Source: Acidobacteriota bacterium
GTDB taxonomy: Bacteria; Acidobacteriota; Terriglobia; Bryobacterales; Bryobacteraceae
Direction: 5' to 3'
Assembly: GCA_026394055.1 (NCBI GenBank)
Contig: JAPKYZ010000081.1
Location: 1-40,050, forward strand
Length of the DNA: 40,050 nt
Position numbers and translations under genes: made by a program. Position 1 is the stretch's first letter, and the number at the start of each line of letters is the position of its first letter. Under the pieces are notes generated by a model. That model ran no database searches and had not been told where the DNA came from. It saw nothing but the letters and a program-made list of their open reading frames with translations. Below are positions 7,349 to 15,147 of the stretch, piece after piece.

Positions 7349-8413
7349 CTAAAACCTCTTTGAAACCCCAAAAATGATCGAATAGTCCGCAAAAGCGGCG
7401 TCACCGTGGATACCGTTCTGGTAATCCGGCACGCTCTTGCGTCGGTTACGTTCAACGGCCACCGGCGCGTTCAACGAAAAGGTCCAGGTGCGATGGCCAT
7501 ACATCAGCCCAGGGTCAATCGAGATGGCATAGCCCGGACGGCGGAATCCATTGCTTGCCCCCAGCGCATCGCGGACCGGGATACCCTCCATGCGGCCCCC
7601 AAAGCTCCACGCCCAGCCGCGGAGCTTGGGCATCGGCGCGGTGAACCCAGCGCGGTACAAGTACTGGTCGGCGACGGACAGAACGGTCTCCCCGGGACGC
7701 GTGCGGAAGCTGGAGACGCCGTTGGTGTCGGCCGGATTGAACAAGTAAGTCCCCTGCGCGTACAGGAACGATCGCCAATAGAAAGGCGTGTACGCATTCA
7801 GGTCCAATGAGAAGCCCACGCGGCCATCACCGCTCTGGATGGACTGGTCCGCTGTCGCCGTCACTATGTTCCCGTTCCGGTCCCGCGCGATTCCCGATAG
7901 GTTGTACCGGCCCGTGGGCAGTTTCAAACCCATCCCGATCCCGACATTGCTTCTTGATTCGGTCGGCGGCCGGAACAGCCAGGCTCGCGCGCCGACGGTG
8001 GCATCACCTTGGGAGAAGTTGGTGAAGACGCCCGTGGGTGCGTAGAGCTGATTGCGATAGTTCTTCACGAATGGCACGGCGGCGTAGACGCCCCAACGGT
8101 TGTTCAACTGATAGGACAACGAGAAATCGAAGATGTGGGTATCGTTGACGATCTGCGTACCCAGCACTTCCCGCTGCTTCTGCTCGACGGTGCCGACATA
8201 GTGCCGGAACGAGTTGAGATAGCGGTAGCCGAAGCCGGCTTCCCAGCGGGTCTTCTTGGGAATTCCACCCTCTTTCGGTCTTTCACAAAGCACGCCAAGC
8301 ACGGGCGCACTACGGCGGGCGGCCACTCAACCCTGGCCCTGGGCCGGGCGGCCCAGCAGAATCATCAGTGCGGCCACGGAGACGCAGAGAACTACACGGG
8401 ACATCAGCATCAT
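7349..8413 (-). pseudogene. Outer-membrane beta-barrel protein with an in-frame TGA after its signal peptide
   Basis: The long open part (from GTG at 8326, 325 aa) has the alternating pattern of a barrel (EAGFGYRYLNSFRHYVGTVEQ, FDFSLSYQLNNRWGVYAAVPFV, VGIGMGLKLPTGRYN) and ends in a terminal Phe (GVSKRF), the outer-membrane sorting signature. It has no signal peptide of its own. Upstream in the same frame, ATGs at 8413, 8410 and 8404 encode a good one (RVVLCVSVAALMILLGRPAQGQ), followed by one TGA at 8329-8327 and then the barrel. Replacing the TGA with a sense codon gives a normal secreted barrel of about 354 aa. The gene is therefore either a nonsense mutant, recoded, or carries a sequence error; restart at the GTG right after the TGA would give an unexported barrel. 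Function is unknown. Confidence 0.68.
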
Positions 8414-8483
8414 CCTATACCGGTTTTGACACCGCCGGTTGACCAGGCTATACCGGCCTAGCCAATTCGCGATATGCTGAGAT

Positions 8484-8726
8484 TTGCAACTGAGTGGCAA
8501 CAACGCGCGAACCGTGGCCGACCTGGCCTGTCACGAAACCGGCGTCCTGCTGAGCCTGGACCTGGAGCCGGCGCTGGCTGATCGCCTGATGTTGCTGGGG
8601 TTCTTGCCGGGGGAACCGGTGGAAGCAGCGCAGTGCGCGCCCGGAGGCGACCCGCGGGTCTATCGCGTCGACGGCACCGAGATCGCCCTGCGTCGTGAAA
8701 CTGCCTTGCGGCTGCTACTCAAATGA
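8484..8726 (+). CDS. feoA: Ferrous iron transport protein A
   Basis: 80 aa SH3-like FeoA domain (ADRLMLLGFLPGEPVEAAQ, then YRVDGTEIALRRETALRLLL). FeoA is a small cytoplasmic partner needed for FeoB activity. It overlaps feoB by the four bases ATGA, so the two are translationally coupled. The listed start is TTG at 8484; TATGCT (8473-8478) lies five bases upstream and favours a leaderless message beginning there. An in-frame GTG at 8514 is the alternative. No convincing Fur box was found in the 70 bases upstream. Confidence 0.87.
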   Translation: MQLSGNNARTVADLACHETGVLLSLDLEPALADRLMLLGFLPGEPVEAAQCAPGGDPRVYRVDGTEIALRRETALRLLLK

Positions 8727-10594
8727 CCGCCACCTCAACCGGACTGCCGGCGGCGTCTCGCACGCGGCTGGTGGCACTCATCGGCCCGCCCAATTCCGGT
8801 AAGACCACCCTGTTCAACCGGCTGACCGGGCTTCGGCAAAAGGTGGCCAACTATCCCGGGGTTACCGTCGAGCGGCATGTGGGGCGCGCGCAATTGGGAG
8901 AACAGGCCGAGGTGGATCTGCTCGACCTACCCGGCGTCTACAGCCTGCATCCGCGCACCGAAGACGAAAAAGTGACCAGCGATGTGCTGCTGGGCAAGAT
9001 GCCGGATCTGGCGCGGCCGGACGCCGTGCTGCTGATTCTTGACTCCACCAATCTGGGCCACAACCTGGCACTGGTGGCCCCGATCCTGGCCTTGGGCCTG
9101 CCCACCATGGTGGTGCTCAACATGGCGGATGACTTGGGCTCCCGCGGCGGATCGATTGAGCTGGCGGCGCTCAGTGCCGAGCTGGGTGTGCCGGTGGCAC
9201 TGGTCAGCGCGGTCCAGGGAGTGGGCCTCGACACCGTTCGCAGTTTTCTCCGCGGACCCGCCGTGGCCGCCCGGGTGACCTTCCCGATCCTGCAAAACGT
9301 GCAGGACGCGCCGCACTGCCGCCGCTGGGCCGCCAGCGTCACAGCTTCAGCGGGCTATCGCGCGCCGTCGCCACCGGCCTGGACGCGCCGTCTGGACGCA
9401 ACTCTGTTGCATCGCGTATGGGGACCGGCGATTCTCACCCTGCTGCTGATCGCGATCTGGTGGATGATTTTTGCCGGGGCGAAACCCGCCATGGATCTGG
9501 TGGAGCTAGCCATCTCCTCCAGCGGCAGCTGGCTGAAGGGGCAACTGCCGGACACATTGTGGCGCGGGCTGCTGATCGATGGCGTCTGGGCCGGGGTGGG
9601 CAGCATTGTCGTCTTTCTGCCACAGATCCTGATCCTTTCCTTGTTCATCGGCATTTTGGAAGACTCGGGCTACATGGCGCGCGCGGCCTTGATTGCGGAC
9701 CGGGCGCTGGCGAGTGTCGGCCTGCAGGGCAAAGCGGTGATCCCGCTGGTGTCGGCCCTGGCTTGCGCCGTCCCGGCCATCATGGGCGCGCGGATGATCG
9801 AATCCAAGCGCGACCGGCTGGCCACCATCATGGTGGCACCCTTTATGGTGTGCTCGGCCCGGCTGCCGGTCTATACGCTGTTGATCGCGGCCTTTGTACC
9901 GGGCGCGGCGTGGATGCAGGCGATGGTGCTGGCGGGCCTCTATGTGCTGGGGGCGGTGGCCGCCTTTGCCACGGCCCGGTTACTGAAATCGACGATTCTC
10001 AAAAGTGAGCGCATGCCGTTTGTGCTGGAAATGCCGCCCTACCGCTGGCCCACTTTCCGGTCTCTTAGTTTGCGCCTGGTTGACCGGACCCGGGTCTTCT
10101 TACGACGGGCGGGAACGATCATCTTAGGCGTGGCGGTTGTCCTGTGGCTGATGGCCACTTTGCCGTTGAAACCGGATGGGTCCGCCGCGGAGGTGGGTGA
10201 ATCCATCGCGGGCACCATCGGCAAGACTATCGAACCGGCCATCCGGCCGTTGGGTTTTAACTGGAAAATTGGGGTCGGATTGATTACGTCGCTGGCCGCG
10301 CGCGAAGTTATCGTCTCCACGCTCGGCACCATCTACGGCATCGAGAGTACGGACGAAGACGCGATCAAGGAAAGCCTCCGCAGCGAACTGCAACGCGACC
10401 TGACACCGGGCGCCGCCGCCGCGCTGATCGTCTTTTTCGCGTTCGCCATGCAGTGCATGTCCACGGTGGCGGTGATCCGCCGCGAAACCGGCGGGTGGAA
10501 GTGGCCCGTGCTCCAGTTTACTTACATGCTGGCCCTGGCTTATAGCGGCGCCTGGGTGGCGAATCAGCTCACCTCCTGGTTAACAAGCGCCTAA
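8723..10594 (+). CDS. feoB: Ferrous iron transporter FeoB
   Basis: 623 aa. The N-terminal G domain shows G1 GPPNSGKT (21-28), G2 in VANYPGVTVE, G3 DLPG (68-71), G4 NMAD (133-136) and a G5-like SAVQG. The first residue of G1 is followed by PPNS instead of the commoner NPNS/NPNV form. From about residue 225 come the transmembrane Gate regions, with the conserved motifs DSGYMARAA and ALACAVPAIMGAR and a second Gate with FAMQCMSTVAV. FeoB imports Fe2+ across the inner membrane. No feoC is present downstream. Length is at the short end of the family but all core motifs are present. Confidence 0.95.
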   Translation: MTATSTGLPAASRTRLVALIGPPNSGKTTLFNRLTGLRQKVANYPGVTVERHVGRAQLGEQAEVDLLDLPGVYSLHPRTEDEKVTSDVLLGKMPDLARPDAVLLILDSTNLGHNLALVAPILALGLPTMVVLNMADDLGSRGGSIELAALSAELGVPVALVSAVQGVGLDTVRSFLRGPAVAARVTFPILQNVQDAPHCRRWAASVTASAGYRAPSPPAWTRRLDATLLHRVWGPAILTLLLIAIWWMIFAGAKPAMDLVELAISSSGSWLKGQLPDTLWRGLLIDGVWAGVGSIVVFLPQILILSLFIGILEDSGYMARAALIADRALASVGLQGKAVIPLVSALACAVPAIMGARMIESKRDRLATIMVAPFMVCSARLPVYTLLIAAFVPGAAWMQAMVLAGLYVLGAVAAFATARLLKSTILKSERMPFVLEMPPYRWPTFRSLSLRLVDRTRVFLRRAGTIILGVAVVLWLMATLPLKPDGSAAEVGESIAGTIGKTIEPAIRPLGFNWKIGVGLITSLAAREVIVSTLGTIYGIESTDEDAIKESLRSELQRDLTPGAAAALIVFFAFAMQCMSTVAVIRRETGGWKWPVLQFTYMLALAYSGAWVANQLTSWLTSA

Positions 10595-10616
10595 GCCGAT
10601 CCCCTAGGTAGTAGTT

Positions 10617-10649
10617 CCTCTTGGCCATTGCTAGGGTCAACCCAAGAGG
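10617..10649 (+). terminator. Hairpin downstream of feoB (weak terminator or operator)
   Basis: CCTCTTGG (10617-10624) and CCAAGAGG (10642-10649) form a perfect 8-base stem with a 17-base loop in the 154-base gap between feoB and the sensor kinase. There is no T tract after it, so it may be a regulator site or a Rho-related structure instead of an intrinsic terminator. Confidence 0.3.
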
Positions 10650-10748
10650 CGTATCATACTCCCACGGGCAAATTGCGGGGGCCTGGGGCTCTCGTATCAG
10701 CCGTTCGAGGTATTCCTCAACGCACGCGGACCTCGATTCCAGCCTCAT

Positions 10749-12899
10749 ATGCACCCAAACGGGGAATACAGTCTGTCGTCTGCTGGCCGGGCCCCACTTC
10801 GCTGGGACCTGCTTGTCTGGATTCTCTCTCTCTCGATCCTATCCCCCGGCTCGGCTCCCCTACTGGCCGCCACTGGAAAGGGACTAACGGATGCGGACAA
10901 GGCTCGCGAGTGGACCATCGGCACCGATAACACCAAGCCCTACCACTATCTCGAGCAGATCGACGGCAAAACCCGCCCGCGGGGCTTGGTGGCGGAGCTG
11001 CTGGTCGCGGCGGCCGAGCGGCTGGGGCTAAAGTTAGCCTGGCGTGTGGACCCGCGCGGACCCCTCATCGCCCTTACCACCCGCAGTCTAGATCTTTGGC
11101 CGCTGTTTACAACTGATGTTAACTCCCCCGCGGTGCACGTCAGCCGCCCGTTCCTGCGCAACGTCTTCATCTCGATCAGCACCGATCCGCATTGGGCGGA
11201 GCCCGCCAACCGCTTCTCCGTGCGGAGCGTCAGCATGGTGGGTTACATGCTGGCCCGGAAGTACGCGCACCAGACCTTTCCAAACGCCGACCTGCTTTCC
11301 CGGCCGACCCGCGAAGCGGCTTTCCAGACTCTGTGCTCCGGCCAAGCCGATGCGGTGTTTGTCGAGGCGCGCACCGCCCAGTACGTCGCGCTCCAGCCGC
11401 CCCCGGGTTGCGAAGGGAGATCGTTCTATCCGACCGGGTCTGATACGCCGGTCGTCGAACTGGGAGTCGGATCGGTCCCGGCCGCGGCCCATGTGTCGGA
11501 AGCCCTGCGGCAGGAGATCGACGCCATGCTGGCCGACGGATCCATCCGCGAGAAGCTCCGTACCTGGAACTACTACTACGCGGGCGAAGCAGAACTGATC
11601 TATAACGAGCAGCAGGCCCGCGCGAGTACCCGGCTGGTCTGGGGTCTGGCCGCGGCATTGCTGCTGCTTTCGATGCTGCTGTTGGCGATGCTGCTGCGGG
11701 TGCGGCGGGTGGGCCGGGCGGCGGTGGTGGCGGACGAAGCAAAATCCCGCTTTCTGGCGAACATGAGCCACGAAATCCGTACGCCCTTGAACGGTGTCAT
11801 CGGCATAGCGGAGGTTCTCGCCCTCAGTCCGCTCACCGAAGATCAGACCAAGCTACTGGCCATGCTGCGCAGCTCTGGCCAAAACTTACTGGCGATCGTC
11901 AACGATGTCCTCGATCTAGCCCGGGCGGAACGGGGCGAGTTTGAACTGAAGCCCCAGCCGTTCGCACCCGCACCCTTGGTGGTGGACGTCCTGCGGCCCT
12001 ATGAACTGGCCGCCTCTCAGCGAGGGCTCACCCTAAAGCTGGAAGGGCTGGAGACACTGCCGCCGGCGGTCGTGGGTGACCCCGTCCGCATCCGTCAGAT
12101 TCTGGTCAACCTGGTTAGTAACGCCATCAAATTCACGCTCGCCGGGTCCGTCACGGTTACGGTCAGCGGGGAGAATGAAGGCGGCCAGACGCGCCTGGGC
12201 CTGACCGTCTCCGACACCGGTATCGGCATCGCGCCCGAGGCGCAAGGGCGGCTCTTCGACAAGTTCTATCAGGCCGATTCCTCCATCATCCGCCGCTTTG
12301 GGGGCACCGGCCTGGGCCTGGCCATCGTCAAGGACCTGGTGCGGGCCATGAAGGGTGAGCTGTCGGTGGAAAGCACCCTGGGGCAAGGCTCGACGTTCCG
12401 GCTGAAGCTGCCTCTGCCGCTGGCGGAGCCGGCCCAGCTGCCTGCCGAAGGAGTGGCGCTGGTGGCCGGATTTGGCGAAGGTGGCCGGGAGGGCGCGGCT
12501 TCGAAGGCGCGAATCCTGCTGGTGGAAGACAACCCGGTGAACGAACACATCGTGCGAGTGATGGTGGAGAGGGCGGGCCACACCGTGGTCTCCGTCAGCG
12601 ACGGGCTGCGAGCGGTCGAGCAGTTTGAGAAAGAGCACTTCGACGCGATTTTGATGGATTGCCAAATGCCGGTGATGGATGGCTATCAATCGGCCGGCGA
12701 GATTCGCAAACGCGAACTATCCGGCCGGCGCACGCCCATCATTGCGCTCACCGCCTCCGCCATGAAGGGTGAGCGGGAGCGGTGCCTGGCGGCCGGCATG
12801 GACGACTTTCTCTCAAAGCCGGTCGAACTGGCCGAGTTAAGCCGCGTCCTGACCGATTGGCTGCCCCGAGAAACGGAAGCCTCCCCCACGTCCAACTAA
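10749..12899 (+). CDS. Hybrid sensor histidine kinase with periplasmic solute-binding sensor
   Basis: 716 aa. In order: a membrane-export segment (about 18-42); a periplasmic type-3 solute-binding domain (about 55-280, IGTDNTKPYHYLEQIDGKTRPRGL onward); a transmembrane helix (about 295-318, LVWGLAAALLLLSMLLLAMLL); HisKA with phospho-acceptor His341 (FLANMSHEIRTPLNGVIG); an ATPase domain with N box NLVSNAIKF, DTGIGI and GGTGLGLAIV; and a C-terminal receiver with Asp637 (ILMDCQMPVMDG) and Lys690 (FLSKPV). It probably senses an amino acid or similar small solute in the periplasm and passes phosphate to its own receiver. No output regulator or HPt protein is encoded next to it, so the final partner is elsewhere. 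Confidence 0.93.
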   Translation: MHPNGEYSLSSAGRAPLRWDLLVWILSLSILSPGSAPLLAATGKGLTDADKAREWTIGTDNTKPYHYLEQIDGKTRPRGLVAELLVAAAERLGLKLAWRVDPRGPLIALTTRSLDLWPLFTTDVNSPAVHVSRPFLRNVFISISTDPHWAEPANRFSVRSVSMVGYMLARKYAHQTFPNADLLSRPTREAAFQTLCSGQADAVFVEARTAQYVALQPPPGCEGRSFYPTGSDTPVVELGVGSVPAAAHVSEALRQEIDAMLADGSIREKLRTWNYYYAGEAELIYNEQQARASTRLVWGLAAALLLLSMLLLAMLLRVRRVGRAAVVADEAKSRFLANMSHEIRTPLNGVIGIAEVLALSPLTEDQTKLLAMLRSSGQNLLAIVNDVLDLARAERGEFELKPQPFAPAPLVVDVLRPYELAASQRGLTLKLEGLETLPPAVVGDPVRIRQILVNLVSNAIKFTLAGSVTVTVSGENEGGQTRLGLTVSDTGIGIAPEAQGRLFDKFYQADSSIIRRFGGTGLGLAIVKDLVRAMKGELSVESTLGQGSTFRLKLPLPLAEPAQLPAEGVALVAGFGEGGREGAASKARILLVEDNPVNEHIVRVMVERAGHTVVSVSDGLRAVEQFEKEHFDAILMDCQMPVMDGYQSAGEIRKRELSGRRTPIIALTASAMKGERERCLAAGMDDFLSKPVELAELSRVLTDWLPRETEASPTSN

Positions 12900-13007
12900 A
12901 GAGTGGCCGCCAAGGCTGTGGGTCAAATAAGCGAGGCAACGGCTCCCTGACCAACGCGGCGCGGGCTAACCCAGAGCGGCCCAGCATGTGATAGCATCGC
13001 CCGAGTT

Positions 13008-14345
13008 TTGCAAAATCCACGCTCAACCTACGCTGCTGTTCTGGTGCTGTTCGCGGTGAACGTCCTGAACTTCTACGACCGCAACATCGCCGGCGCCTTG
13101 GTAGAGCCGATGCGCAAAGAGTTCGGGCTGACCGATACGCAAGTGGGCTTGCTCGGCAGTGCCTTCATCTGGATCTACGCCATAGTGGGTGTCCCCTTCG
13201 GTCGCATCGCGGATCGCTGGAGCCGGAAGAAGCTGCTGGTGGCCGGTGTGCTGATCTGGACCTCGCTGACGGCGTTTGCGGGCTTGGCCAGCAGCTACAT
13301 GATGCTGCTGATGTCGCGGCTGGGCGTGGGGGTGGGCGAAGCAGTGTGTGCTCCGACGGGCACCAGCTGGCTGGGCGATCTGTTTCCGCCGGACAAGCGA
13401 GCGCGAGTGCTGGCGATCTTCATGCTGGGTGTGCCGATTGGCGGAGCGCTCAGCTACTTCATCAGCGGTCCCGCCGCGCAGGCTTGGGGTTGGCGAACGG
13501 CAATGGTGATCGCTTCGCTGCCCGCGCTGGTGCTGGTGCCGGCGCTGCTGACGCTGAAGGAACCGCAACGCGGAGCATCTGAGAATCAGCCCGTACCAGA
13601 GGCAGTCGCGCCGGCCGCCGAGAATCCAGTGATGGCCGTCCTGTCTATCCCCACGCTGTGGTGGATCATCGCCTCCGGCGTGTTTCTCAACTTCAACATG
13701 TACGCCATCGGCACCTTCATGCCGGCTTTGCTGAGCCGCGTGCACAAGCTGTCACTCGCCACCTCCGGCACAGCCACCGGCGTCACCTATATCGTGGGAG
13801 GCCTCTGCGGCAGCCTGATCGCGGGCTACTTTGGCGACCGGATCATCCGCACCCGAGCCAATGGCCGGTTGGTGATCGCTGCGGCTCTATCGATTGTGGG
13901 CGCTCCGCTGGCCTACTTCGGCGTGGTCCAACCGGCGGGCAACGTCGCCCTCACTCTGGTCTGCCTGACGGCCGCCTACGCCACGATGAACACGTACTAT
14001 GGCCTGGTCTACTCCTCCATCCAGGACATCGTCGCCCCCACGCAGCGCGGGTTGACCATGGCGCTCTACTTCATGGCGATGTACCTGTGCGGCGCCTCCT
14101 TTGGCCCACTGCTCACCGGCAGCATCAGTGACCGCATGGCCCGGCAGGCGATGGCAGAAGCTGGGGCTGCTCAAATGACGGAGGCGTTCAAGGCGATCGG
14201 ACTGCAGCAAGCCATGGTGATCATCCCCGTGCTGGCGGTCGCGCTGGCGCTGGTGCTGTGGCTGGCCTCGCGGACGTTTGTGAAGGATGTAGCAAAGCGG
14301 GACCGGGCGCTCGCGGCGGTGGCGGGGAGTGCCAGCGTAGGTTAG
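13008..14345 (+). CDS. MFS transporter (spinster-like)
   Basis: 445 aa with about 12 hydrophobic helices. The MFS signature between helices 2 and 3 is clear (GRIADRWSRKKLLVAG), and the start AVNVLNFYDRNIAGALVEPMRKEFGLTDTQVGLL is typical of spinster-like carriers in proteobacteria and acidobacteria. It is an inner-membrane secondary transporter; the substrate cannot be read from sequence. The start is TTG at 13008, supported by TAGCAT (12992-12997) ten bases upstream and by lack of a better in-frame start before the first helix. It stands alone, 108 bases after the sensor kinase gene. Confidence 0.87.
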   Translation: MQNPRSTYAAVLVLFAVNVLNFYDRNIAGALVEPMRKEFGLTDTQVGLLGSAFIWIYAIVGVPFGRIADRWSRKKLLVAGVLIWTSLTAFAGLASSYMMLLMSRLGVGVGEAVCAPTGTSWLGDLFPPDKRARVLAIFMLGVPIGGALSYFISGPAAQAWGWRTAMVIASLPALVLVPALLTLKEPQRGASENQPVPEAVAPAAENPVMAVLSIPTLWWIIASGVFLNFNMYAIGTFMPALLSRVHKLSLATSGTATGVTYIVGGLCGSLIAGYFGDRIIRTRANGRLVIAAALSIVGAPLAYFGVVQPAGNVALTLVCLTAAYATMNTYYGLVYSSIQDIVAPTQRGLTMALYFMAMYLCGASFGPLLTGSISDRMARQAMAEAGAAQMTEAFKAIGLQQAMVIIPVLAVALALVLWLASRTFVKDVAKRDRALAAVAGSASVG

Positions 14346-14359
14346 CCGCTGTCTGCAAG

Positions 14360-14794
14360 CTACGAAACTCTCGGTAGGCCCTCCATGAGGCCGTCCGCCC
14401 TCAACTCGTATCGGAGCATTTGCCGCATCTCATTGTTGAGATCGAGGACGGCTACGGTTGCTCGTCCTTCCGCAGTTCTCCCATGGATGGCAATGCCTGT
14501 GGGCATCAGCGTTTCGAGGCCCCAAGAAAAGTGCTGCTCCCAGACGTCCGCCCGCGGATGAAACAGCCGTGTGATAGCGCCCGTGACCGGATCGAGACCG
14601 GTAAGATTGGGTCCTTTTTTGAGATTGCAGCGCGCGCAGGCCAAGGCCAGATTTGCCTCGGTCGTCGGGCCACCATGTTGGCGCGCGACGATGTGTTCAA
14701 CATGAAACGGTTGGGTGAAGGCACGCTGCGGAATGCGGCAGTATTCGCACCGGTCACCTGCACGCAGCCTCACCTGGCTGGCCAACTCGGTCAT
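14360..14794 (-). CDS. HNH endonuclease
   Basis: 144 aa from the ATG at 14794. The HNH motif is complete: CEYC zinc knuckle, HVEHIVARQHGG, then NLALACARCNLKKG with the second CxxC-type pair. HNH proteins of this size are metal-dependent nucleases, often of unknown biological role. The ATG overlaps the stop of the upstream small gene as ATGA, so the two are coupled. An upstream in-frame start at 14833 would overlap that gene further and is less likely. The C-terminal part (WEQHFSWGLETLMPTGIAIHGRTAEGRATVAVLDLN) is shared by many stand-alone HNH proteins of acidobacteria and cyanobacteria. Confidence 0.88.
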   Translation of the reverse strand: MTELASQVRLRAGDRCEYCRIPQRAFTQPFHVEHIVARQHGGPTTEANLALACARCNLKKGPNLTGLDPVTGAITRLFHPRADVWEQHFSWGLETLMPTGIAIHGRTAEGRATVAVLDLNNEMRQMLRYELRADGLMEGLPRVS

Positions 14795-15069
14795 GCGGGC
14801 GGGCGAATCGCGCGGCGAGCCTTTGCTTGCCAATAAGCCAACAGGTCAGAAACATTGACGTACGTCTCCAGCTCCATCGTCTCTTCCTGTGTCAAAACAC
14901 CTTCGTTGGCCCGTTGGCTAAGCTCATCCATCCGCCGCGCATCGTCTGGGGGCAAATCCATCGCCAGAATACTCTCGGCCAGCGGCTGCGACAAACCCCT
15001 TCCCGCGAGGTCAAACACACCCCGCAACAGCTCAGCGTGGGGTTTGGCATGAAACACAGAAGATGCCAT
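14791..15069 (-). CDS. Small protein coupled to the HNH endonuclease
   Basis: 92 aa, charged and helical (PDDARRMDELSQRANEGVLTQEETMELETYVNVSDLLAYWQAKAR). No named domain is recognised, but short proteins with a similar 'LT..E..ELE.Y..V...L...QAKAR' tail are often found directly before HNH nuclease genes. The stop codon overlaps the HNH start (ATGA). It could be a partner or an antidote for the nuclease; that is speculation. Codon usage matches neighbouring genes, which supports it as real. Confidence 0.7.
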   Translation of the reverse strand: MASSVFHAKPHAELLRGVFDLAGRGLSQPLAESILAMDLPPDDARRMDELSQRANEGVLTQEETMELETYVNVSDLLAYWQAKARRAIRPPA

Positions 15070-15147
15070 ATCAAACCCAGTTTACGCCGTGCAGACCGCG
15101 CCGGCGCTACCGGCTTCTAGCTTCCCCGCTTCTGCTACATTGCGAAG

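Noticed and set aside
8280..8329. Selenocysteine insertion at the TGA of the barrel gene
   Set aside because: No clear hairpin with the required apical features was seen directly after the TGA; a nonsense change or error is simpler.
8414..8483. Fur box before feoA
   Set aside because: No sequence close to the GATAATGATAATCATTATC consensus could be found; iron control may still exist by another route.
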